Below are positions 56,719-64,000 of a stretch of DNA of 64,000 nucleotides, one piece after another. The stretch is taken from NCBI RefSeq assembly GCF_030412915.1, contig NZ_JAUHJR010000006.1:151206-215205 (forward strand). The letters are read 5' to 3'. A program made the translations under genes and the position numbers. Under the pieces are notes generated by a model. It was not told the DNA's origin. It was given only the letters and a program-made list of their open reading frames with translations, and ran no database searches. The stretch comes from Nocardioides abyssi (lineage in GTDB: Bacteria > Actinomycetota > Actinomycetes > Propionibacteriales > Nocardioidaceae). How positions within the stretch are numbered: position 1 is the stretch's first letter; each line of letters starts with the position of its first letter.

Positions 56719-57929
56719 GTCGTGCTTCCCTTCGAGGTGGTGGTGGCGGTGCTGTCCGGGTCGGTGCTCGTGCCGGGGCTGGCTCCTGGGTCTGGGCCTG
56801 CGTCGGTGCTGGTGCTGGTGCTGGTGCTGGTGGTCGGGTCGGCGGCGGCGCCGGTGGTGGTGGCCGCGGGCGGGGCGCTGCGGCCGCGCCGGCGGAGCAC
56901 GGCGCCGCGGACGGTGCCGACGATCCCGGCGGGGGCGAGCAGGACGACGAGGACCATCACCACGCCGTAGACGAGGGGTGCGAGCTCGGCGGCGCGGATG
57001 TCGGAGAGGCCGGCGTCGACGCCGAGGTCGGTGACGACCTGGGGCAGGAAGGTCAGCAGCGCGGCGCCGATGAGGGCGCCGGCGAGGCTGCCGAGCCCGC
57101 CGAGGACCACGGCGCTGAGCAGCGTGAGGCTGAGGGTGAGCGTGAAGCCGCTGGGCGCGGCGAGCCGCACGGTCACCGCCATCATCGCGCCGGCCGCGCC
57201 GGCGGCGGCCGCGCTCACGACGAACGCCGACACCCGGGACCGGCCCAGGCGCACGCCGGCCAGCTCCGCGGCCACCTCGTCGTCGCGGACCGCGCGCCAG
57301 CGGCGGCCGACCCGGCTGCGGGAGAGGTTCGCGAGGAGGACGAAGGTGACGATCAGCGTGAACCAGGCCAGGTAGGCGACGTACCGGCTGCGGGTGAGGT
57401 CCTGGCCGGTGACGAAGTACGCCAGGTCGAGCGCCCACGTGGGGATGTCCGGCACGACCACGCGCAGGCCCTGCTCACCACCGAGCTGCTCCTTGAAGTA
57501 GAGCGCGATGCCCGGGACGGCGACGGCCAGGGCGAGGGTCGCGCCCGCGAGGTAGGGCCCGTGCAGCCGGGCGGCGGCCGCGCCGACCGCGATGCCGACG
57601 ACGAGGGTGACGACCACCGCGGCGAGGACGACGAGGGGCAGCGGGGTGCTCGCCTCGCGGTCGTCGAGGAGCAGGGCGGTGGTGTAGGCGCCGATCGCCA
57701 TCAGCGCGCCGTGGCCCAGCGAGATCTGGCCGTTCAGCCCGGTCAGCACGGTGAGGCCGCCGGCGGCGATGCCGAGGTAGGCCATCGAGGCGAGCTGGAG
57801 GTTGCGGAAGTCGCTCACGCTCTCGGAGACGGCGACCACGACCACGAGCCCGAGGAGCGCGACGAGCAGGTGGCGGCCCAGGATCGAGCCCGACCACCAG
57901 CCTGCGGCCCGGGTGCGCAGCGCGGCCAT
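56715..57929 (-). CDS. Branched-chain amino-acid-type ABC permease (LivM-like)
   Basis: A 404-residue membrane permease with about 9-10 helices; LNGQISLGHGALMAIGAYTTALL is the LivM-type signature and RRWRAVRDDEVAAELAGV is the ATPase-contacting EAA-like loop. The last 60 residues are an extra hydrophilic Thr/Ser/Pro tail with a TS dipeptide repeat (DNA repeats ggtgct around 56800-56830), not expected in the family. ATG overlaps the LivH-like stop by one base. Confidence 0.87.
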   Translation of the reverse strand: MAALRTRAAGWWSGSILGRHLLVALLGLVVVVAVSESVSDFRNLQLASMAYLGIAAGGLTVLTGLNGQISLGHGALMAIGAYTTALLLDDREASTPLPLVVLAAVVVTLVVGIAVGAAAARLHGPYLAGATLALAVAVPGIALYFKEQLGGEQGLRVVVPDIPTWALDLAYFVTGQDLTRSRYVAYLAWFTLIVTFVLLANLSRSRVGRRWRAVRDDEVAAELAGVRLGRSRVSAFVVSAAAAGAAGAMMAVTVRLAAPSGFTLTLSLTLLSAVVLGGLGSLAGALIGAALLTFLPQVVTDLGVDAGLSDIRAAELAPLVYGVVMVLVVLLAPAGIVGTVRGAVLRRRGRSAPPAATTTGAAADPTTSTSTSTSTDAGPDPGASPGTSTDPDSTATTTSKGSTT

Positions 57930-58807
57930 CAGACCCTCCTCGCGGCGGTCTGCGCGAACAGGCCGCCCGGCCGGAGGACCAGGACGAGCATGAGGATCAC
58001 CAACGCGGCGAGCGCGACCAGCTGCGACCCGACGTACCCGCTGACGAAGGAGAGCGCGAGGCCGAGCAGCAGCCCGCCGACGACCGCGCCGAACGGGCTG
58101 TCCAGCCCGCCGAGCACGGCCGCGACGAAGCCGTAGACGACGACGGAGTCCATGTAGCCGGGGTGCACCAGGCTGCCGCCGGCGATGAGCAGGCCGGCGA
58201 GCGAGCCCACCAGCGAGGCCAGCGCCCAGCCGAGCGTCAGCATCCGGCCGACGCGGACGCCCAGCAGGCGCGCCACCTCGGGGTTGAACGCCGAGGCGCG
58301 CATCCGCAGCCCGATGTCGGTGCGCTGGAACAGCAGGAGCAGCAGCCCCATCGTCGCCAGCACCGCGAGGATCGTGAAGATGCCGAACCCGGTCAGTGCG
58401 ATCGTCGTCCCGCCGACCTCGATGCCGCGGACCCCGAACGGCGCCGGGAAGCTGCGGTAGCGGTTGCCGAAGACCACCGCGGCCAGGGCGTGCAGCACGA
58501 TGAAGAGGCCGAGGGTCAGGATGACCGCGTTGATCTCCGGGCCGCCCTCGACCGGTCGGATCACCACGCGCTCGACGACCGCGCCCAGCACCAGCCCGCT
58601 GGCCAGCGCCGCGGCGAAGGCCAACCAGTAGGAGTGGCCGGCGTCGACGATCACCAACGCGATGAACGTGGTCACCATCGCCATCGGCGCCTGCGCGAAG
58701 TTCACCACCCGCGTCGAGCGCCAGATGAGGACCAGGGCGAGCGCGAACGCGGCGTACACCATGCCGAGCGTCAGGCCGCCGAGGGCGGTGTTGAGGAGCT
58801 GTTGCAC
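57929..58807 (-). CDS. Branched-chain amino-acid-type ABC permease (LivH-like)
   Basis: A 292-residue permease with about 8 helices. QLLNTALGGLTLGMVYAAFALALVLIWRSTRVVNFAQAPMAM is the family N-terminus, and RMRASAFNPEVARLLGVRVGRM the coupling loop. GTG start at 58805-58807 has GGGAG at 5 nt. Lies 12 nt after the LivF-like ATPase gene. Confidence 0.88.
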   Translation of the reverse strand: MQQLLNTALGGLTLGMVYAAFALALVLIWRSTRVVNFAQAPMAMVTTFIALVIVDAGHSYWLAFAAALASGLVLGAVVERVVIRPVEGGPEINAVILTLGLFIVLHALAAVVFGNRYRSFPAPFGVRGIEVGGTTIALTGFGIFTILAVLATMGLLLLLFQRTDIGLRMRASAFNPEVARLLGVRVGRMLTLGWALASLVGSLAGLLIAGGSLVHPGYMDSVVVYGFVAAVLGGLDSPFGAVVGGLLLGLALSFVSGYVGSQLVALAALVILMLVLVLRPGGLFAQTAARRV

Positions 58808-58819
58808 GAGGTCTCCCGC

Positions 58820-59524
58820 TCAGAATCCGAGGTAGGCGTGACGGAGCTGGTCGTCGGCGGCGAGCGCGTCGGCGTCGTCGTCGGCGACGACCCGGCCGAG
58901 GTTGAGCACGACGCCGTGGTGGGCGATCGAGAGCGCGCTGCGGGCGTTCTGCTCGACGAGCAGCACGGTGAGCGACTCGGACTCGACCAGGCCCCGGAGC
59001 AGCTCGAAGATCTGCGCGACGATGCGCGGCGCGAGCCCCAGCGACGGCTCGTCGAGCAGCAGCGTCGTCGGCCGCGCCATCAGCGCTCGGCCCACGACGA
59101 GCATCTGCCGCTCGCCGCCGGAGAGCACGTGCGCGGTCGCCGCGCGCCGGTCGGCGAGGACGGGGAAGAGGCCGTAGACGCGCTCGAGGTCGGCGGGGTC
59201 GAGCCGGCCGGTGCGGCCGAGCGCGCCGAGGCGGAGGTTCTCCTCCACGGTGAGCTCGGTGATCACGCCGCGGCCCTCGGGGACGTGCGCGAGGCCGCGC
59301 GCCGGCATCCGGTCGGCGGCGACCCGGTCGAGCCGCTCCCCGTCCAGGTCGACCGAACCCCGCTCGGCGCGGTGCAGGCCGCTGATCGTGCGCAGCAGGG
59401 TCGTCTTGCCGGCGCCGTTGGCCCCGAGCACGGCGGTCACCTGGCCGCGCTCGGCGGTGAACGAGACGCCGTCGAGCGCGCGGACCGGCCCGTAGCCGGC
59501 GGTGAGGTCGGTGACCGTGAGCAT
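58820..59524 (-). CDS. ABC transporter ATP-binding protein (LivF-like)
   Basis: A 234-residue ATPase with Walker A GANGAGKTTLL, signature LSGGERQMLVVGRAL, Walker B LLLDEPSLGLAP and the switch His region. VPEGRGVITELTVEENL is typical of LivF. I prefer ATG at 59522-59524, with GAGG about 10 nt upstream, to the in-frame GTG at 59533 where the same site is only 1 nt away. Pairs with the LivG-like ATPase to drive the two permeases. Confidence 0.88.
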   Translation of the reverse strand: MLTVTDLTAGYGPVRALDGVSFTAERGQVTAVLGANGAGKTTLLRTISGLHRAERGSVDLDGERLDRVAADRMPARGLAHVPEGRGVITELTVEENLRLGALGRTGRLDPADLERVYGLFPVLADRRAATAHVLSGGERQMLVVGRALMARPTTLLLDEPSLGLAPRIVAQIFELLRGLVESESLTVLLVEQNARSALSIAHHGVVLNLGRVVADDDADALAADDQLRHAYLGF

Positions 59525-59536
59525 CGCGGGCACGCC

Positions 59537-60349
<813 letters not shown>

Positions 60350-60425
60350 CGGACCTCCCCGGGGTCGCCCCGAGGCTGGTCCCCGAGGTGTGTGACCTGG
60401 ACCACCTTGGTGCGCGCGCACAGGA

Positions 60426-60447
60426 TGTGCACTAGGCGCAGTGCACA
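60426..60447. promoter_or_regulatory. Inverted repeat TGTGCACT-N6-AGTGCACA, candidate operator
   Basis: Perfect 8-bp arms with a 6-nt centre, in the 173-bp gap between the divergent ABC operon and the PucR-type regulator. A further GTGCAC occurs at 60499-60504. It is a plausible binding site of the adjacent regulator, controlling both directions. Confidence 0.55.
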
Positions 60448-60522
60448 GATTCGGTTGGTCCCCTCGCCCCGAACCGCCGCCGGGGGTGGTGTTCTTTGTG
60501 CACGGAGTGCGAACGTGCCTTC

Positions 60523-61755
60523 ATGCGCTCCGCCCACCCCGCCGCCGGCGCGACGCCGGCCGCACCTGCCGTCGACGCCGCGGCACGGGCGTGGGCGCTG
60601 CTGCTGGACCAGTCGGACACGATCGCCGACAGCATCACGCTGGCGCTCTTCGAGCGGGACGCGCAGATCTACGAGCGGATCGGCCCCGAGCTGCGGGTCG
60701 ACGTCCGCGAGAGCACGCGGGTGCACATCCGCCGTGGCCTCGAGGTGCTGTCGGGCCAGCGCACCTCGGGCAACCCGACCGCCATCGACGTCTGGCGCGA
60801 GACCGGACGCCGGCGTGCGCGCCAGGGCGTCCCGCTGGAGCTGGTGCTCAACGCCTACATGCTGGGCGCCCGGGTGCTGTGGGAGGCGCTCATCGCGCGG
60901 TCGGCCACGGCTCCGGAGGGCCTCGTCGACGACCGCGTGCTGCTCGCGGCCGGCGGCACGGTCTGGTCCAACCTCGACGTGCAGAACGCCGTCCTCATCG
61001 AGGCCTACCGCCGCGAGGCCGCCCGCCTGCAGCGACACGACCTGCAGCGCCAGCAGTCGGTGCTCGACGGGCTGCTCGAGGGCCGCGGCGCCGACCCCGA
61101 CTTCGCCGAGGAGGCCCGCTCGGTGCTCGACCTCGGCGCCGAGGACGCCGTCGCCTGCGTCGTCGCGCTCTACGACGACCCGCCCGACTCCCTCGGCCCC
61201 GCCGAGGACCGCCTCGACCGGCTCGGCGTCGTCGCCCGCTGGCACGTGCGGGCCGGGATCTACTTCGGGCTGCTCGCCGGCCCGCTGCCCGACGAGCCGG
61301 GGATCGCCGAGCTCTTCGAGCCGTACGCCGCCGGCCGGATGGGCGTGGCCGCCGCACCCGACGGGCTCGCGGGCTTCGCGACGGCGTTCCAGCTGGCCTG
61401 CCGCGCCGCCGAGACGCTCCCGCGGTCGGGCCGCGGCGTCGTGCCGGTCACCGAACGGCTGCCCGAGGTGCTGCTCGCCGGCAGTCCCCAGGTCGCCCCG
61501 CTCCTGCTCGCCCGCACGCTCGGCCCCATCCTCAACCAGCCCGAGACCCAGGCCCGCACACTCCTCGACACCCTCGCCGCGCTCCTGCGCCACGGCGGCT
61601 CGCCGACCCACGCCGCCGAGGAGCTCTACTGCCACCGCAACACCGTCATCTACCGCCTCAAGCAGATCGAGCAGCTCACCGGCCGCTCCCTCGCCGACCC
61701 CCGCGACAAGCTCCTCCTCGAGCTCGCGCTCATGGCCTGCGGCTCCGCCGGCTGA
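60523..61755 (+). CDS. PucR/CdaR-family transcriptional regulator
   Basis: A 410-residue regulator. The N-terminal part (1-170) is a helical RsbRD/sensor-like domain (ALFERDAQIYERIGPELRVDVRESTRVHIRRG, given by ends), the centre a GGDEF-like PucR fold, and the C-terminus a PucR helix-turn-helix: THAAEELYCHRNTVIYRLKQIEQLTGRSL (about 365-393). Such proteins usually activate transport or catabolic genes; the divergent ABC operon is the obvious target. ATG 60523 chosen; an in-frame TTG at 60496 would add nine residues. Start choice is uncertain as no clear ribosome site is seen. Confidence 0.85.
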   Translation: MRSAHPAAGATPAAPAVDAAARAWALLLDQSDTIADSITLALFERDAQIYERIGPELRVDVRESTRVHIRRGLEVLSGQRTSGNPTAIDVWRETGRRRARQGVPLELVLNAYMLGARVLWEALIARSATAPEGLVDDRVLLAAGGTVWSNLDVQNAVLIEAYRREAARLQRHDLQRQQSVLDGLLEGRGADPDFAEEARSVLDLGAEDAVACVVALYDDPPDSLGPAEDRLDRLGVVARWHVRAGIYFGLLAGPLPDEPGIAELFEPYAAGRMGVAAAPDGLAGFATAFQLACRAAETLPRSGRGVVPVTERLPEVLLAGSPQVAPLLLARTLGPILNQPETQARTLLDTLAALLRHGGSPTHAAEELYCHRNTVIYRLKQIEQLTGRSLADPRDKLLLELALMACGSAG

Positions 61756-61764
61756 GCCGCTCGT

Positions 61765-61972
61765 TGGTCGAGCAGCGCCCTTGCGAGCGTCGACGAGACC
61801 CCTGGCAGCCGGACTTCGGCCTGCGGGCCGTCGGTGGTTGCGGTGGAGGCAGTTATGAGGGTCAGGTACGGCGTGGTCGCGGTCTGCGCCCGGCTCGCTG
61901 GCCGCCACCTCGGCTGGCTCGGCTATCCATCGGCTGGTTGAGGAGCTTGCGCTGGCAAGCGTCTCGAAACCC
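61765..61972. repeat. Two hairpin repeats upstream of the HNH gene
   Basis: 61765-61800 is a TGGTCGAGCAGCG...CGTCGACGAGACC element; 61935-61972 is a GGTTGAGGAGCTTGCGC...AAGCGTCTCGAAACC element. Both match repeat types in the array after the HNH gene. The 130 bases between them show no gene. Confidence 0.7.
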
Positions 61973-62013
61973 ACCGGCCAACCCTCCACAGACGCGGGCC
62001 GCGACCTTCCATA

Positions 62014-62027
62014 CGAACACGTGTTCG
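62014..62027. promoter_or_regulatory. LexA (SOS) box CGAACACGTGTTCG
   Basis: A perfect palindrome fitting the Gram-positive/actinobacterial LexA consensus CGAAC-N4-GTTCG. It ends 2 bases before the -10 box TAGAAT of the HNH gene, exactly where bound LexA would block RNA polymerase. Damage-induced expression of the HNH gene is therefore predicted. Confidence 0.8.
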
Positions 62028-62029
62028 AG

Positions 62030-62035
62030 TAGAAT
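62030..62035 (+). promoter_or_regulatory. -10 box TAGAAT of leaderless promoter (HNH gene)
   Basis: TAGAAT with spacer GAGGCC before the ATG at 62042. It is the closest match to the TATAAT consensus in this window. Confidence 0.65.
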
Positions 62036-62041
62036 GAGGCC

Positions 62042-63355
62042 ATGAGCCTGGCCCACCTCGCGACACCCGAGACCCCGCTGGACGACCCAGCCGAGGTCCT
62101 CGCTGCCGCGCGGGCCAGCCAGCGCGAGGCCGACGCCGCAGAGGTCCGCGTGCTCCTGGCTGCGGTGCAGTGGTGCGTGATGCACCCGGCGGAGTCGCTG
62201 GACGACGCAGCCGCGTGGTCGACGCTGCGTGGGTACGGCGACAAGCCCGTCCCGCTGGCCGGTGACGGGGCGCCGATGGTCACCGAGTTCGCCGTCGTCG
62301 AGCTCGCCGCCGCCCTCGGCAAGTCCCTCGAAGCAGGCCGTGCCTACCTGGCCGAGGCGCTCGAGCTGCGCTACCGCCTCCCCCAGACCTGGACCGCCCT
62401 GACCAGCGGGGTCCTGCCGGCGTGGAAGGCCCGCTCCATCGCCCGCCGCACCCTCCACCTCCCCGAGAAGGGCGCGGCGTTCGTGGACACCCACGTCCAC
62501 CACTGCGCCGCCTCCATCGGCCCCGCCGCCCTCGAACGCGTCGTGGAGGAAGCGCTCGTGCGGTTCGACCCCGACGAAGCCGAACGCATCCGGTTCGAGC
62601 GCACCGAGACCCGCCACGTCACGATCCAGACCCGCCAGGTCTCCTTCGACGGCCAGGTCGACTGCTGGGCCACCCTCGACCTCGCCGACGCCCTCGACCT
62701 CGAGGACGCCCTCGCCAAGGGAGCCGACCGCCTCGCCGCCCTCGGCTCCCTCGAAGCCGAAGGGTCACGTCGGGCGACCGCGCTCGGCGACATGGCCCGC
62801 CGCCAGCTCGTCCTGGAGTTCGACGCCGACCCCAAGCCGCTGGTCGTCCACGTCCACCAGACCCCGGATGGCACCGTCGACCAGGTCGTGCGGGTGGAGA
62901 ACACCCGCGGGTTCGTCCTGGCCGGCCAGCTCGCCGACTGGTGCACCCGCGCCACCACCAGCCCCACCGGCAAGATCACCATCAAGCCGGTCATCGACCT
63001 CGCCGAACACATCCACGTCGAGGCCTACGAGGTCCCCGACCGCCTCAGCCGGCAGACCCGGCTCCGTGACCACCACTGCGTCTTCCCCTGGTGCACCCGC
63101 CCCGCGTTCCAGCACTCCCAGGTCGACGACGACCACGTCATCCCCCACAGCCGCGGCGGACCCACCGCGACCGACAACATCGGGCCCCTCTGTCGCAGGC
63201 ACCACCGAGCCAAGACCCACGGCGGCTGGCACCAGACCTCACCCGGTCCCGGCTCCTACCGGTGGACCAGCCCCTGCGGGACGACGTACACCGTCGACCA
63301 TCACGGCACCTTCGACCACGACACCGGTCCAGCGCCGCTCCTCAGTCCCGGCTGA
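62042..63355 (+). CDS. DUF222/13E12-type HNH endonuclease, SOS-controlled
   Basis: A 437-residue protein with an N-terminal DUF222 region (about 20-310; LEAGRAYLAEALELRYRLPQTW, ALGDMARRQLVLEF) and a C-terminal HNH nuclease domain (about 338-400): zinc-type Cys in HCVFPWCTRPA, the HNH core DDDHVIPHSRGGPTATDN and LCRRHHRAKTHGGW. Related 13E12 repeat-family proteins are numerous in mycobacteria and Nocardioides; some have LexA sites. The role is unknown: repair, recombination or selfish mobility. Preceded by a LexA box and lying between hairpin repeats on both sides. Confidence 0.88.
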   Translation: MSLAHLATPETPLDDPAEVLAAARASQREADAAEVRVLLAAVQWCVMHPAESLDDAAAWSTLRGYGDKPVPLAGDGAPMVTEFAVVELAAALGKSLEAGRAYLAEALELRYRLPQTWTALTSGVLPAWKARSIARRTLHLPEKGAAFVDTHVHHCAASIGPAALERVVEEALVRFDPDEAERIRFERTETRHVTIQTRQVSFDGQVDCWATLDLADALDLEDALAKGADRLAALGSLEAEGSRRATALGDMARRQLVLEFDADPKPLVVHVHQTPDGTVDQVVRVENTRGFVLAGQLADWCTRATTSPTGKITIKPVIDLAEHIHVEAYEVPDRLSRQTRLRDHHCVFPWCTRPAFQHSQVDDDHVIPHSRGGPTATDNIGPLCRRHHRAKTHGGWHQTSPGPGSYRWTSPCGTTYTVDHHGTFDHDTGPAPLLSPG

Positions 63356-63421
63356 TCACCCCGCCCCACACCCCGCCGAACCACCAGGTCGGCGGGGCAC
63401 AGGCACGTCCGCGACCCCGTT

Positions 63422-64000
63422 TGTCGAGCAGCGAGCGCCAGCCGGTGGGTTGAGGAAGACGCGCTGCGCCTGTCTCGAAACCGAGCGTCGACGAGACCAC
63501 CACCGCTGGTCGAGCAGCGAGCGCCGACGAGACCCGGTGACCGTCCCCGGCGCCCTGCGCCCCTCGCCAGGTCTCGACAACGGTCGGGCCTTGCGGCCCT
63601 CCCTGCTCGACCAACGGGGGATACCGCTGGTGGAGCAGCGAGCCAGGCCGGTGGGTTGAGGCAGGCGCGCTGGCGCCTGTCTCGAAACCGAGCGTCGACG
63701 AGACCGCCACCGCTGGTCGAGCAGCGAGCGCAAGCGAGCGTCGACGAGACCCGGTGACCGTCCCCGGCGCCCTGCGTCTCTCGCCGGGTCTCGACAACGG
63801 TCGGGCCTTGCGGCCCTCCCTGCTCGACCAACGGGGGACACCGCTGGTGGAGCAGTGAGCCAGGCCGGTGGGTTGAGGAAGGCGCGCTGGCGCCTGTCTC
63901 GAAACCGAGCGTCGACGAGACCGCCACCGCTGGTCGAGCAGCGAGCGCAAGCGAGCGTCGACGAGACCCGGTGACCGTCCCCGCCGCCCTGCGTCTCTCG
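63422..64000. repeat. Tandem array of composite hairpin repeats (209-217-bp period)
   Basis: Three tandem units start at 63422, 63631 and 63848; the last is cut by the window end. Each unit contains three hairpins in fixed order: A, GGTTGAGG...CGCGCTGCGCC or GGCGCC...TCTCGAAACC; B, TGGTCGAGCAGCGAGCG...CGTCGACGAGACC; C, GGTCTCGACAACGGTCGGGCC-TTGC-GGCCCTCCCTGCTCGACC. Unit 1 has an 8-10 base shortening in B and C differs little. ORFs read here are repeat artefacts. No gene is seen from 63356 to the end. Confidence 0.85.

Noticed and set aside
63422-64000. Overlapping open frames in the terminal repeat region as a repetitive protein
   Set aside because: Several frames stay open on both strands because the repeat lacks stops; there is no start site, ribosome site or domain, and the DNA folds as inverted repeats.

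Overview
The window reads as chromosome of a high-GC actinobacterium, most likely Nocardioides or a close relative (Nocardioidaceae). This is inferred from strong G/C bias at third codon positions, many GTG and TTG starts, actinobacterial families (DUF3027, DUF2530, DUF222-HNH, XPB-type helicase with its helicase-associated partner) and the ribosomal gene order. No tRNA, rRNA, insertion sequence, prophage or CRISPR array was recognised.

Layout. 1-24600 is a mixed housekeeping and accessory region: an MpaB-type oxygenase, an RtcB RNA ligase, an aldo/keto reductase and SerA; a DNA-repair-like block (XPB helicase, CGNR zinc-finger protein, helicase-associated protein); a phospho-signalling block (PP2C phosphatase, FHA protein, RDD-FHA membrane protein); a secreted subtilase, HAD hydrolase, cold-shock protein, two MFS exporters, a purine permease and a MarR regulator. 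24760-49637 carries the translation gene clusters: rpsL-rpsG-fusA-tuf, trmB, the S10 and spc clusters (rpsJ to rplO), secY-adk-map and the alpha cluster (infA-rpmJ-rpsM-rpsK-rpsD-rpoA-rplQ). Two breaks stand out. trmB lies between tuf and rpsJ. A terC manganese exporter behind a yybP-ykoY-type riboswitch, plus a luciferase-like monooxygenase, lies between map and infA. rpoB and rpoC are not within the 24.7 kb upstream of rpsL.

49638-60349 holds a GntR/PfkB divergent pair, a three-part FAD oxidoreductase, truA with a methyltransferase, a secreted or anchored EEP-family phosphatase, and a five-gene branched-chain amino-acid-type ABC operon facing a PucR regulator. 60350-64000 ends in a DUF222-HNH endonuclease gene with a near-ideal LexA (SOS) box. 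It lies between copies of a hairpin repeat family that grows into a tandem array of about 210-217 bp running off the window end.

Expression. Many non-ribosomal genes share one arrangement: a TANNNT -10 hexamer 6-7 nt before the start codon and no Shine-Dalgarno sequence, implying leaderless mRNAs. Two divergent gene pairs share the central TA of back-to-back -10 boxes, and twice an upstream TAG stop codon is also the first half of the next gene's -10 box. The ribosomal genes instead have Shine-Dalgarno sequences, long leaders and structured intergenic hairpins.
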